From the NCBI GenBank assembly GCA_039923495.1, contig JBDTCO010000087.1, positions 1-64,000 on the forward strand: a stretch of 64,000 bases of DNA, written 5' to 3'. This document shows positions 35,461 through 46,398 of this stretch, one piece after another (within the stretch, counting starts at the first letter, position 1; every line of letters starts with the position of its first letter). A program made the position numbers and the translations under genes. The notes below the pieces were generated by a model that did no database searches, was not told the origin of the DNA, and saw only the letters and a program-made list of their open reading frames with translations. Origin of the DNA: JBDTCO01 sp039923495 (GTDB taxonomy: Bacteria; Myxococcota_A; Polyangia; Palsa-1104).

Positions 35461-35865
35461 ATGACCGACCGTAAGCGCGTCGCCGAGTTCGTGGAGCGCT
35501 TCTCCGAGCTGATCGGCGTGGCGATCCCGCCGCTCGATGCAGACGGTTACACGCAGGTCTCGCGCGGATCTGCCACCGTCGGCATCAACGTCGCCGAGGA
35601 CAACGGCTTCATCATGTTCCTCGCGCCGATCATGGACGTCCCGGCGAACAACCGGGAGGCGCTGTATCGCCAGCTCCTCGAGCTCAACTACCTCGCGACG
35701 GAGGATGGCGCGTTCTCGATCGACCGGCAGACCGGCCGCGTGTACCTGCGCGCGCTGCGCTCGCTCGAGTCGCTCGACTTCGACGAGTTCGTCGACCTGC
35801 TCGACACCATCGCGCGCGTCGCCGACGAGTGGGACGACAAGCTCCGCGCGCAATTCGGCGGATAG
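35461..35865 (+). CDS. YbjN/CesT-like (type III chaperone-fold) protein, 134 aa
   Basis: Small cytoplasmic protein with the alpha-beta-beta-beta-alpha pattern of YbjN/CesT-like chaperones: helix 'RVAEFVERFSELIGV', strands 'TVGINVAEDNGFIMFLAPIM' and 'VYLRALRSLESLDFDEFVDL', with the typical 'LYRQLLELNYLATEDGAFSI' segment. No type III secretion genes are nearby, so it is more likely a general YbjN-type protein. GGGAGG precedes the ATG. The acidic-protein gene upstream is a candidate partner. It ends 6 nt before the convergent glycosyltransferase gene. Confidence 0.78.
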   Translation: MTDRKRVAEFVERFSELIGVAIPPLDADGYTQVSRGSATVGINVAEDNGFIMFLAPIMDVPANNREALYRQLLELNYLATEDGAFSIDRQTGRVYLRALRSLESLDFDEFVDLLDTIARVADEWDDKLRAQFGG

Positions 35866-35871
35866 GCGCGG

Positions 35872-36957
<1,086 letters not shown>

Positions 36958-36965
36958 GGGCTGCG

Positions 36966-36971
36966 AGCATA
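36966..36971 (-). promoter_or_regulatory. -10 hexamer of putative leaderless promoter for the glycosyltransferase
   Basis: TATGCT on the minus strand ends 8 nt before the ATG at 36957. It matches the hexamer before the lipid kinase gene at 9970-9975. Confidence 0.4.
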
Positions 36972-36983
36972 CCACCTTGCGGC

Positions 36984-37012
36984 TTTACGCCGACGGGGGC
37001 GTCGCTTACCTT
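36984..37012 (+). promoter_or_regulatory. putative leaderless promoter for the MshEN protein-guaBA operon
   Basis: TTTACG (36984-36989) and TACCTT (37007-37012) are 17 nt apart, and TACCTT ends 8 nt before the ATG at 37021. There is no ribosome binding site in that interval. Confidence 0.5.
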
Positions 37013-37020
37013 GTTGCCGC

Positions 37021-38205
37021 ATGTCGCAGCGCCCGGACCTCGCCTCGCTCGTCGTCGCCAAGAAGCTGGCGAACCTTCGGCAGGTCGAGAGGGCGCGCGA
37101 GCACGAGGACGAGCCGCTGTGGCGTGGGCTCATCGCGGACAAGGTGCTCTCGATCTCGTCGCTGTTCGCGCTCCTGCGGGATCACTCGAAGGTGCCCGTC
37201 GTGCCCGCGGCGATGCTCGCCTCGCATCCGCCGCTCGAGCTGCTCGAGCCCATCCTGCGCAAGCGCGATGCGCTGCTGTTCGGGATGCTGCCGCTCGAGC
37301 TCTCGGCCGATGGGCGTCGCGTGCAGATGGCGATGGTCGACCCCACCGATAGCAAGACGCTGCGCGGTCTCGCCCAGAGCGCAGGGTTCGAGTCGGCGAA
37401 GGTGTTTCTCGTCGAGCACGCGGAGCTCGTCGCCGCGGTCGAGCGCGCGTACGCGGCGCCGGTGCGCGACAGCGTCGAGCCGGCGGGCAAGGTGGGGCAG
37501 CGCTCCGAGCAGGAGTCGTCCGACCGCCTCGAGCAGGTGCTCGTGCAGGCCACGCTCGGCCTCGGCTCGGCGCTCGAGCGCGAGCTCGGTCGTGGCCTCG
37601 ACTTGCCGTCCCCACTCGAGGCCGCACGGCTCGCCCGCGAGGTGGCTCGCGAGCTCGGTCACGATCGGCGGCGCGTCGCGCTCGCGGGCGTCGCCGCGCA
37701 GCTCGTGCAGCTCGACGAGCTGCAGCGCGCGCGCTCGAGCGAGGAGTCCTCACCGTCGCTGTTCGACGAGCTGGGCTGGGCCGCGGGCGGCGACGATGGC
37801 CTCCTCGGGATCGCGCGCGCGCTCACGGCGCAGGCCGCCGGCTTCCAGCGTCCGCAGCACGCGGGTGCCACCCAGCGCGTCGTGCAGGCGGTCATCGACT
37901 ACCTCGGGCTCGTTGGTGCGGAGCGCGGCGAGTCCGCCGGTGTCGACGCGACCGTGCAGCTCCTCCGCACCTCGAGCACGGGCGCACCGGTCATGGATGC
38001 GCTCCTCCGCGTGCTGCGCCGCGAGATGGCCGAGCACATGCCCGCAGCCGCCACGCTGTTGCCGCGTCCGGACAGCGTCGTCACCACACCGCGCGCGTCC
38101 GTGCCACGCTTCGATGCGGAGCGCCCGCTCGTCGACGAACGCACGCAGCTCGTCAAGCTTCCCGGCGTTCCCTCCACTCCCGAACCGCCGCCCCGAAAGA
38201 GGTAG
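37021..38205 (+). CDS. MshEN (GspE N-terminal-like) domain protein, 394 aa
   Basis: Cytoplasmic protein whose first ~145 residues match the N-terminal domain of type II/IV secretion ATPases: 'LVVAKKLANLRQVERARE', 'LSISSLFALLRDHSKVPVV', 'LLFGMLPLELSADGRRVQMA', 'VDPTDSKTLRGLAQSAGF'. In some proteins this fold binds c-di-GMP. The secretion ATPase itself is absent; instead a helical domain follows ('LVQATLGLGSALERELGRGL', 'EVARELGHDRRRVALAGVAA') that may be a degenerate HD-GYP-like or purely structural region. It starts the guaB-guaA operon (4-nt gap to guaB). Its role there is unknown, though a nucleotide sensor next to GMP synthesis is an attractive idea. Confidence 0.72.
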   Translation: MSQRPDLASLVVAKKLANLRQVERAREHEDEPLWRGLIADKVLSISSLFALLRDHSKVPVVPAAMLASHPPLELLEPILRKRDALLFGMLPLELSADGRRVQMAMVDPTDSKTLRGLAQSAGFESAKVFLVEHAELVAAVERAYAAPVRDSVEPAGKVGQRSEQESSDRLEQVLVQATLGLGSALERELGRGLDLPSPLEAARLAREVARELGHDRRRVALAGVAAQLVQLDELQRARSSEESSPSLFDELGWAAGGDDGLLGIARALTAQAAGFQRPQHAGATQRVVQAVIDYLGLVGAERGESAGVDATVQLLRTSSTGAPVMDALLRVLRREMAEHMPAAATLLPRPDSVVTTPRASVPRFDAERPLVDERTQLVKLPGVPSTPEPPPRKR

Positions 38206-38209
38206 ATCC

Positions 38210-39679
<1,470 letters not shown>

Positions 39680-41245
39680 GTGTCGCGTGACCTCGTACTG
39701 ATCCTCGACTTCGGCTCGCAGTACACCCAGCTCATCGCGCGGCGCATCCGCGAGCTCGGCGTGTACTCCGAGATCCATCCATTCGACATCGGCCTGGCGA
39801 AGATGAAGCAGCTCCGCCCGTCGGCGATCGTGCTGTCGGGCGGACCCTCGTCCTGCTACGAGCCCGACGCACCGACGGTGGATGTGGGCCTCTACGAGCT
39901 CGGGCTGCCGATCCTCGGCATCTGTTATGGCGTGCAGCTCACGGTGAAGCTGCTCGGCGGCCACGTCGCAGCCGCCGACATGCGCGAGTACGGTCGCGCG
40001 CACGTGCGCGTCAACGAGGCGGGCGGCAAGAGCGCGCTGTTCTCGGGGATGCCTGTCGGTGAGTCGCTATCGGTGTGGATGTCGCACGGTGACAGGGTCG
40101 AGAAGCTGCCCGAGGGTTTTTCGCTCATCGGGGAGACGGACAACGCGCCGGCTGCGGCCATCGCCGACGAGAAGCGCAAGATCTGGGGCGTGCAGTTCCA
40201 CCCTGAGGTCGTGCATACGCCACGCGGTGGCGAGCTCATCTCGAACTTCCTCTTCAAGATCGCGGGGCTCGAGCCGAGCTGGAACATGGCGTCGTTCGCG
40301 GGCGAGGCCGTTGCCAAGGTGCAGGCGCAGGTCGGGCAGGGGCGCGTGATCTGCGGGCTCTCGGGTGGCGTCGATTCGTCGGTGGCGGCGAAGCTGATCT
40401 TCGACGCGATCGGCGGTCGCCTCACGTGCGTGTTCGTGGACAATGGACTTTTGCGCCAGGGCGAGCGGCAGGGCGTCGAGCGCCTGTTCGGTGATGCGTT
40501 CCACGCCAAGCTCGTCGTCGTCGATGCGCGCGAGCGCTTCATGAAGGCGCTCGTCGGCGTCACCGACCCGGAGCAGAAGCGGAAGATCATCGGCCGCGAG
40601 TTCATCGAGGTCTTCGACGAGGAGGCCGCGCGCATCGCCGAGCTGCACGGCGGCGTCGACTTCCTCGCGCAGGGCACGCTGTATCCCGATGTCATCGAGA
40701 GCGTCTCGCACAAGGGCCCGTCGGCGACCATCAAGAGCCACCACAACGTCGGTGGCCTTCCGGCGCACATGAAGCTGAAGCTCGTCGAGCCGCTGCGCGA
40801 GCTGTTCAAGGACGAGGTGCGTGCGCTCGGCGCAGAGCTCGGCCTGCCGCACCACGTGCTGTGGCGCCAGCCGTTCCCCGGCCCCGGCCTGGCGGTGCGC
40901 ATCCTCGGCGAGGTCACCGAGGCGCGCTGCGACGTCCTGCGCCTCGCCGACGCCATCATCGATGAGGAGATCCGCGCCGCGGGCCTCTACGAGTCGATCT
41001 GGCAGTCGTTCGGCGTGCTGCTCCCCGTGCGCTCGGTCGGCGTGATGGGTGATCAGCGCACCTACGCCGAGACGCTGTGCCTCCGCGCCGTGCACTCGAA
41101 GGACGGCATGACCGCCGACTGGGTGCCGCTCCCCTACGAGCTGCTCGGCCTCATCAGCCGCCGCGTCGTCAACGAGGTCCGCGGCGTGAACCGCATGGTC
41201 TACGACATCACCAGCAAGCCCCCCGGCACGATCGAGTGGGAGTAG
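39680..41245 (+). CDS. guaA: GMP synthase (glutamine-hydrolysing)
   Basis: 521-aa cytoplasmic enzyme aminating XMP to GMP. The N-terminal class I glutamine amidotransferase domain has 'ILDFGSQYTQLIARRIRELG', the nucleophile elbow 'ILGICYGVQL' and the His/Glu pair in 'QFHPEVVHT'. The ATP-pyrophosphatase domain carries the PP-loop 'CGLSGGVDSSVAAKLI', and the dimerisation domain ends with 'PPGTIEWE', the canonical GuaA C-terminus. The GTG start at 39680 immediately follows the guaB stop. Confidence 0.97.
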   Translation: MSRDLVLILDFGSQYTQLIARRIRELGVYSEIHPFDIGLAKMKQLRPSAIVLSGGPSSCYEPDAPTVDVGLYELGLPILGICYGVQLTVKLLGGHVAAADMREYGRAHVRVNEAGGKSALFSGMPVGESLSVWMSHGDRVEKLPEGFSLIGETDNAPAAAIADEKRKIWGVQFHPEVVHTPRGGELISNFLFKIAGLEPSWNMASFAGEAVAKVQAQVGQGRVICGLSGGVDSSVAAKLIFDAIGGRLTCVFVDNGLLRQGERQGVERLFGDAFHAKLVVVDARERFMKALVGVTDPEQKRKIIGREFIEVFDEEAARIAELHGGVDFLAQGTLYPDVIESVSHKGPSATIKSHHNVGGLPAHMKLKLVEPLRELFKDEVRALGAELGLPHHVLWRQPFPGPGLAVRILGEVTEARCDVLRLADAIIDEEIRAAGLYESIWQSFGVLLPVRSVGVMGDQRTYAETLCLRAVHSKDGMTADWVPLPYELLGLISRRVVNEVRGVNRMVYDITSKPPGTIEWE

Positions 41246-41246
41246 C

Positions 41247-43463
41247 TCAGCGTCGTCGCAGCACGATCGCGAGCACGAGCCCGAGCAGCATGAGCAGCAG
41301 CCCCACGCGCAGGCCCGGCGCCGCGTAGCGCAGCACCACGCGCGAGTGTCCGCTCGCGACGGGCACGGCGCGGAACGCTGCGTTCGCGCGGAGCACGGGC
41401 GACTCCACATCGTTCACCGTCGCGTGCCAGCCCGGGAAGCTCGACTCGGCGAGGACGACGTACGATGGCGCAGAAGACGTGCAGTCGATCTCGATGCGCT
41501 CGGGTGCGTAGGCCGTCAGCGCGCAGTGCCCCGCCGCCGCGCGCGCCTCGCCCTCTTCCACGACCGCGTCGACGCCGGGGACGAGCCCGACCATCGCGTT
41601 CGCCGCGGCCGTCGCATCCGCCGCGACGATCGTGCGTGCCGCCAGGTACACGCGCGGCGCAGCACCGTCGACGGCGAGCAGGCTGAGCCCGAGCTTGGCG
41701 TAGTGGGCCTCGAGCGTGAAGCCCGGTGCGTTGCCGACCTGCCAGTCGCGGAGCAGCGCGTGCGACGTCGCGGTCCACTGCAAGAGCGCGAGCGGGCGTG
41801 TGCGCAGGCTCGACCACAGCGCGGTCTCCCCCGGGGTGTGAAACACCGAGTACGCGTCGCTGTGCGAGACGCCGTCCTCCGCCCCGCAGTTGGGCCGCAG
41901 CGACGCGCGCTCGAGCGCCGGGACGAACTCTTCGCCGAGCTGCTGATCGGCCGCGCGGTAAAGACGCAGCGGAGCGAGCCCGCGCTCCGCGACGATGGCG
42001 GGCTCGTCGAGGATGGGCGAGCGCTCGCGGTACGTGTCGGACGGTGTCCAGCTCACGAGCTGCGTGCTCGCGAGGAGGAGCTCGAGCGCCATCACGATCG
42101 CGAGCGCAGGGCCGAGGCGTTTGCCTGCCTTCTCGACGAGGAGCCAGAGCACGAGGGCGACGACGAGCGTGCGCGCGGCGTCGTCGCGCACCGCGTGGCC
42201 CGCGATATCGGGTGAGATCGTCAGGGTGCCGACGAGCCAGGCCGCGATGCGCGCACCCGCGAGTTGTGTGGCGAGTGCGACGACTCCACACACGATGACG
42301 AGCGCGCGTACGGGCCAGCGTGGCGCGTGGTCGATGGCGAGCTGGTGTCCTCTCCCCGCGAGGAACGCGAGCGCCAGCGTCGCGAGCATGGCGTACTTCT
42401 CGGGGTAGCGGAAGCCGCTCGCGAGCGGGACGAAGCGGAACACGAGGTGCCACAGCGGCGTGTGCTCGCCGAACGCGACGACGAGCGCGACGATCCCCAG
42501 CACCGCCATGGCGACGTCCTGCGACCGGCGCCGCCGCAACGCGACGAGCGCGAGCAGCGGCGCCGCCAGGCCGCAGTACAGGCTCGCCGTCAGCGGCACG
42601 TAGCCGCCGCCCGTGCCTTCGTCGACGAGCGGCGACACGAACCACTCCGGCGAGTTGGGTCGCCCGAACGGCGTGGGCCACACGAGCTCGAGGAGCCGCA
42701 GCGGGTGCAGCGCGAAGTGGCTCGCGTCCTCGAGAGGCACGCCGCCCGCGCGTCCGACCGCGGCGGTCGAGAGCCCGGGGACGAGCTGCACAGCGCCGAT
42801 GAGCCCCGCGACGAGGCTCGCGCAGATCACGACGCCGACGCGCGCGCGTCGCTCCGCGCGCGGTGCACCGAGCGCCTGCGCGACGAGCGCGATGCCCGCG
42901 AAGAACACTGCCTGCGGATCACCGGTGGACAGACAGAGCGTGACGAGCAGCGCGAGCGGCACGAGCCTGCGGGTCGGCCGCAGCTCGACGGCGAGCATCG
43001 CGGGGATCCACGCGGCCCCGAAGACGTACACGCCGTTGTTGCCGAACAAGGAGACGAGGTAGCCCGAGAGCGCGAACACCATCGCGCCCAGCGCCGCCGA
43101 CGACTCGCCGCAATCCGAGCGCCGCAGCCACGCGTATGTACCCAGCGCGGCGATGCCGAGGTGGACCGCGGAGAAGGCGTCGTACGCGTGCGGCATCGGC
43201 AGCAGGAGGAGGAGCACGTTGAGCGGGTAGAGCACGCCAGGCTGCACGAGCGCGAAGAACGGCCGGCCCATGCCGTCCTCGGGCCACCACATGGGCAGCT
43301 CGCCGGAGAGCAGGCGCTCGCGCAGGTAGTGCTTCTGCGGGTACGTGAAGCGGAGGATGTCCTTGAGCCACAGGGAGCGATCGAGCAGGGCGGGCGAGCA
43401 GAGCACCGCCACGGCCGCGAGCAGCAGGACCGGGACCAACCATCGTTGCAGCGGCCGACTCAC
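41247..43463 (-). CDS. YfhO-like multi-pass membrane protein, 738 aa
   Basis: About ten or more TM helices in the first ~470 residues, beginning 'WLVPVLLLAAVAVLCSPALL' and including the loop 'GELPMWWPEDGMGRPFFALV', which is characteristic of YfhO/GT-C-like proteins. A soluble C-terminal domain (~480-710, 'ESSFPGWHATVNDVESPVLR') with a final TM helix matches the YfhO ending. The family is linked to glycosyl transfer to cell-surface polymers in Gram-positive bacteria; the substrate here is unknown. Start: GTG at 43463; TACCGT lies 9 nt upstream and may be its -10. It ends 1 nt after the guaA stop (convergent). Confidence 0.8.
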   Translation of the reverse strand: MSRPLQRWLVPVLLLAAVAVLCSPALLDRSLWLKDILRFTYPQKHYLRERLLSGELPMWWPEDGMGRPFFALVQPGVLYPLNVLLLLLPMPHAYDAFSAVHLGIAALGTYAWLRRSDCGESSAALGAMVFALSGYLVSLFGNNGVYVFGAAWIPAMLAVELRPTRRLVPLALLVTLCLSTGDPQAVFFAGIALVAQALGAPRAERRARVGVVICASLVAGLIGAVQLVPGLSTAAVGRAGGVPLEDASHFALHPLRLLELVWPTPFGRPNSPEWFVSPLVDEGTGGGYVPLTASLYCGLAAPLLALVALRRRRSQDVAMAVLGIVALVVAFGEHTPLWHLVFRFVPLASGFRYPEKYAMLATLALAFLAGRGHQLAIDHAPRWPVRALVIVCGVVALATQLAGARIAAWLVGTLTISPDIAGHAVRDDAARTLVVALVLWLLVEKAGKRLGPALAIVMALELLLASTQLVSWTPSDTYRERSPILDEPAIVAERGLAPLRLYRAADQQLGEEFVPALERASLRPNCGAEDGVSHSDAYSVFHTPGETALWSSLRTRPLALLQWTATSHALLRDWQVGNAPGFTLEAHYAKLGLSLLAVDGAAPRVYLAARTIVAADATAAANAMVGLVPGVDAVVEEGEARAAAGHCALTAYAPERIEIDCTSSAPSYVVLAESSFPGWHATVNDVESPVLRANAAFRAVPVASGHSRVVLRYAAPGLRVGLLLMLLGLVLAIVLRRR

Positions 43464-43497
43464 GCGGCAGCGACGGTAACACAGAGGCTGCGATTTC

Positions 43498-43526
43498 TTG
43501 GTCGCGACTGCCGGTCCGGCTAGGCT
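43498..43526 (+). promoter_or_regulatory. putative leaderless promoter for the small secreted protein gene
   Basis: TTGGTC (43498-43503), 17-nt spacer, TAGGCT (43521-43526), then 6 nt to the ATG at 43533. Transcription would begin at the start codon. Confidence 0.5.
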
Positions 43527-43532
43527 GTGCGC

Positions 43533-43919
43533 ATGATCCTCTCGTCACAGCTCGTCTCGCTGGTGCTGCTCGCGCTCGCTCCGGTCGGCAAGACGGGCGC
43601 ATCCTTCGACGCAGACGCGCACCGCATCGAGGCGCACGGCGTCGCGGTCACGGACCCGCGCGCGCCCTCGGCGGATGTCGCGCGTGTGAAGGCGGAGCGT
43701 CAGGCTCGCGTGGCAGCGAGCGACAAGCTGCGTCGCGCGCTCACCGCGCTCGGCTATCGCGCCGACGAAGCCGCGACGAACGCGCTGCTCGAGCACGGGC
43801 AGGCGCGCAACATCGACTACGGCGCGGATGGCTCCGTCACGCTCGATCTGCAGCTGGACGTGAAGGACGTCCCGGGCCTCGCGTTGCCCGCGGCGTCGTC
43901 CCACAAGAAGGCCAGGTAG
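43533..43919 (+). CDS. small secreted hypothetical protein, 128 aa
   Basis: Signal peptide ('SSQLVSLVLLALAPVGKTGA') followed by a ~105-residue mature protein. The helix 'DVARVKAERQARVAASDKLR' followed by 'RALTALGYRADEAATNALLE', then a strand-rich end ('GSVTLDLQLDVKDV'), recalls LPP20/FlgT-N-like small envelope proteins, but the match is too weak for a name. I chose the ATG at 43533, not the GTG two codons before it, because the promoter places transcription start at 43533. Confidence 0.65.
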   Translation: MILSSQLVSLVLLALAPVGKTGASFDADAHRIEAHGVAVTDPRAPSADVARVKAERQARVAASDKLRRALTALGYRADEAATNALLEHGQARNIDYGADGSVTLDLQLDVKDVPGLALPAASSHKKAR

Positions 43920-43966
43920 CCGCCGAAGGGGTTGAGGCTCGCGTGAGGCTCGGCGATGATGATCCC

Positions 43967-44170
43967 ATGAAGATCATCCTGCTCGCCTGCTCCATCTGCG
44001 CCCCCGGACTCTTCGCTTCGCCGGGTCTGGCACCCCGGCCCTCATCGACGGAGGCCGTCAGTGCGGCGCCCATCGAGGGTGCAGAGCTCGCGTGCTCGGA
44101 TGTGGGGCGCTCGTGCAGCGTCGACCGCAACTGCTGCTCTGGCACCTGCAGCAAGGGCACCTGCCAGTAA
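43967..44170 (+). CDS. small secreted knottin-like peptide, 67 aa
   Basis: The precursor begins with a signal peptide ('MKIILLACSICAPGLFAS') and a ~25-residue Pro/Ser/Ala spacer. The last 25 residues form a six-cysteine module: C-x6-C-x5-CC-x3-C-x4-C ('SCSVDRNCCSGTCSKGTCQ' plus the first Cys), ending one residue after the last Cys. That order (C-C-CC-C-C) is the inhibitor-cystine-knot pattern, also seen in Dickkopf-like cysteine modules. Two similar modules end the lipoprotein at 10018-12090. Function unknown; a stable exported peptide is the simplest reading. No clear ribosome binding site precedes the ATG at 43967. Confidence 0.65.
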   Translation: MKIILLACSICAPGLFASPGLAPRPSSTEAVSAAPIEGAELACSDVGRSCSVDRNCCSGTCSKGTCQ

Positions 44171-44180
44171 CACCCAGGCG

Positions 44181-45263
44181 TCACCGCTGAGCGATGCTGC
44201 TCGGCGCTGACGGTGCCTGTGGCCGGTACTTTGCTGCGAACGCCGCGCCTGCCGCGAATCCGCCGATGTGTGCCCACCACGCGATGTGCTGCTTGGTGAA
44301 GAAGGCGCCGAAGACCTGCAGCGCGAGCCAGCCGAACAGGTAGATGCTCGCGCGCCAGCGCACGCGGAAGAACACGATGAGGGAGAGGAGCCTCGTGCGC
44401 GGGAACAGGATCGCGTAGGCAGCCATGACGCCGGAGATCGCCCCCGAGGCGCCGACCACGGGCATCGACTTGTCGGGGCTCAGCACCGCGTGCGTGAGGC
44501 CCGCGGTGATGCCCGCGCCGAGGAACAGAAAGAAGAACCGTGCGCGTCCGAGGCGATCCTCGACGTTGTCGCCGAAGACCCACAGGAAGTACATGTTGCC
44601 GGCGAGGTGCGCGATGCCGGCGTGCAAAAAGATGTACGTGACGAGCGACGTCCAGTCGCCGGCGAAGAGTCGCCAGGGCACGAGGCCGAAGGCGAGCACG
44701 GAGGCGGTGAGCGACGTCTCACCGCCCGATAGCTGCCACAGGAAGCCGAGCACGCACGCGATGACGAGGAGCGGCATCACGACGGGCCTGCGCACCCGAG
44801 GGTTCCACTGCTCGACGGGAAGGCCCGTGAAGAACATGAACAACCACAGCGCCGCCGAGCCCATCTTCGCGGTCTCGTGGTTCTCGAGGAAAGGACGCAC
44901 GTGCGCGTCCTTGAGCGCGGCGATCGTGGTCGGCAGCTCGCCGCCATCGAGCCAGACGCCACCACACTCCGCGCACTGATCGAGCTCGAGCTGCGGGATG
45001 CGCGGATCGTTGCCGACGACGAGGTGCCGCGCGCGCATGCGGACGTGCGGGTTGCGCGGGCAGGGAAGGGAGACTCGATCCCCGTCGAGGAGCGGCGAGT
45101 CGGGCGCGAACGCATCCAGGTTGTCGAGCCGGAGCGCCTCGGCGAGCTCGCGCCTGTCGAACCACACGCCATGGCACCGATCGCAGACATCGAGCTCGAT
45201 GTTGCCGTGCGGCGTATCGCGCACGACGGTGGTCAGCGCGTTACGGTCGCGGGGACACAGCAT
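44181..45263 (-). CDS. rhomboid-family intramembrane protease with two N-terminal zinc ribbons
   Basis: 360 aa. Two TFIIB-type zinc-ribbon modules open the protein: 'LCPRDRNALTTVV ... CDRCHGVWFDRREL' and 'LPCPRNPHVRM ... CAECGGVWLDGGEL'. A six-helix rhomboid domain follows from about residue 130: 'GIAHLAGNMYFLWVFGDNVE', catalytic Ser in 'VVGASGAISGVMAAYAI', catalytic His in 'WWAHIGGFAAGAAFA'. Active rhomboids cleave TM substrates. The zinc ribbons would lie in the cytoplasm and may recruit substrate. TATTGT ends 6 nt before the ATG at 45263 with no ribosome binding site. Confidence 0.9.
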   Translation of the reverse strand: MLCPRDRNALTTVVRDTPHGNIELDVCDRCHGVWFDRRELAEALRLDNLDAFAPDSPLLDGDRVSLPCPRNPHVRMRARHLVVGNDPRIPQLELDQCAECGGVWLDGGELPTTIAALKDAHVRPFLENHETAKMGSAALWLFMFFTGLPVEQWNPRVRRPVVMPLLVIACVLGFLWQLSGGETSLTASVLAFGLVPWRLFAGDWTSLVTYIFLHAGIAHLAGNMYFLWVFGDNVEDRLGRARFFFLFLGAGITAGLTHAVLSPDKSMPVVGASGAISGVMAAYAILFPRTRLLSLIVFFRVRWRASIYLFGWLALQVFGAFFTKQHIAWWAHIGGFAAGAAFAAKYRPQAPSAPSSIAQR

Positions 45264-45269
45264 GAACGG

Positions 45270-45275
45270 ACAATA
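45270..45275 (-). promoter_or_regulatory. -10 hexamer of putative leaderless promoter for the rhomboid gene
   Basis: TATTGT on the minus strand ends 6 nt before the ATG at 45263. No convincing -35 is present. Confidence 0.4.
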
Positions 45276-45318
45276 CCCTCTTTGCTGCGCGCGGATGCTC
45301 GGGGCAAGATGCCTGTCG

Positions 45319-46398
45319 ATGCGCGCGCTGCTCACGACCCTCATCCTGGCCGCCACCGTCTCTGTGCCGGTCGCGGCGTCGGCATCGCCTCAGAGCTACG
45401 AGGGAACGGGCCGCGTGGCGATCTCCGCTGGCGATCGCGTCAAGGCGAGGGATCGCGCGCTCGACGAGGCCTTCCAGCGTGCGCTCGAGACGGCCATCGG
45501 CGCGCTGCTCGGCCCCGACACGATCGTCCGCCGTGCGACCGATCTACGCCTCAAGATCATGCCGCGCGCGCGCAGCTACGTGACGAGCTATCGCGTGCTA
45601 GACGAGGGCGGGCTGGAGCCCGGCTTCTTCTCGGTGCACGTGGCCGCCGAGGTCGCGGCCGATCGCCTCGTGCGCGAGCTGCAGACCCCTGTCGCGCTGC
45701 AAAAGGCCGGTCCTCTCGCTGCCGTGCGAGTGGGCCTCTGCGTGCGCGACGGGGAGCCGCCCATCGCGCTGCCGCGTCTCGAGGCCGCGCTGCGCATGCG
45801 GCTCGAGGGAGCGCAGCTCGTCGTGGTGCCTGCGATGTGCGGTGGCGGCGAAGGGCTCCGCGCGACGCTGTTCGCGGACGTCTCGCAGCGTGACGTCGCG
45901 CCGGTGCGGGGCACGTCGCTCGTCGGTCGCGAGACGGAGCTCGAGCTCGAGCTCGTGGATGGGAGCGACAAGCGCGGCGCGAAGGGTCGTGGCGCGGGGT
46001 ACGGCGCGACCCGCGAGCTCGCCCTCGATGACGCCGCGATGACCGCGCTCCCCGACACGCTCTCAACACTCGACGATGCGCTGGCCGCGCTCTCGCCGAA
46101 GGCTGCCCAGTCGGGGCTCGTGCTCGTGCGCATCGCAGGCGTCCGTCGCTACGCGCAGCTGAAGACGGTGCGCGCTGCGATCCAGCGACTGCCCGGGGTG
46201 GACAGTGTGTCGCTGCGGCGCTTCGCACCGGCGGGTGGCTCGATCGAGCTCGGCGTGAAGACGGCACAGCAGAGCCACGCAATCTTCGAGGCGCTCGGTC
46301 GTGTCGCTCCGACCTACAGCCTCCAGGTCCGCGAGGTCGACGGTGCGATCGTCGTCGATGTCCCCGACGCTGCCACCTCCCCGACGGAGACCCCATGA
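45319..46398 (+). CDS. secreted FlgT-N-like protein, 359 aa
   Basis: Signal peptide ('LLTTLILAATVSVPVAASAS') then a domain resembling the FlgT N-terminal fold: 'YEGTGRVAISAGDRVKARDR', 'ALDEAFQRALETAIGALLG', 'LKIMPRARSYVTSYRVLDEG'. Further beta-alpha repeats follow, ending with 'RLPGVDSVSLRRFAPAGGSI', which looks like a second ferredoxin-like unit. FlgT belongs to Vibrio flagellar rings, but no flagellar gene is near and the fold occurs in other envelope proteins, so the role is open. It is coupled to a PEGA lipoprotein gene by an ATGA overlap at 46395-46398. Confidence 0.75.
   Translation: MRALLTTLILAATVSVPVAASASPQSYEGTGRVAISAGDRVKARDRALDEAFQRALETAIGALLGPDTIVRRATDLRLKIMPRARSYVTSYRVLDEGGLEPGFFSVHVAAEVAADRLVRELQTPVALQKAGPLAAVRVGLCVRDGEPPIALPRLEAALRMRLEGAQLVVVPAMCGGGEGLRATLFADVSQRDVAPVRGTSLVGRETELELELVDGSDKRGAKGRGAGYGATRELALDDAAMTALPDTLSTLDDALAALSPKAAQSGLVLVRIAGVRRYAQLKTVRAAIQRLPGVDSVSLRRFAPAGGSIELGVKTAQQSHAIFEALGRVAPTYSLQVREVDGAIVVDVPDAATSPTETP

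Noticed and set aside
41346..43523. Long plus-strand frames opposite the YfhO-like gene
   Set aside because: The minus strand encodes clear TM helices and a YfhO-like end; the plus-strand readings are Arg/Glu-rich antisense.
45319..46398. Part of a flagellar system
   Set aside because: Only the N-domain resembles FlgT; no other flagellar gene occurs in the window.
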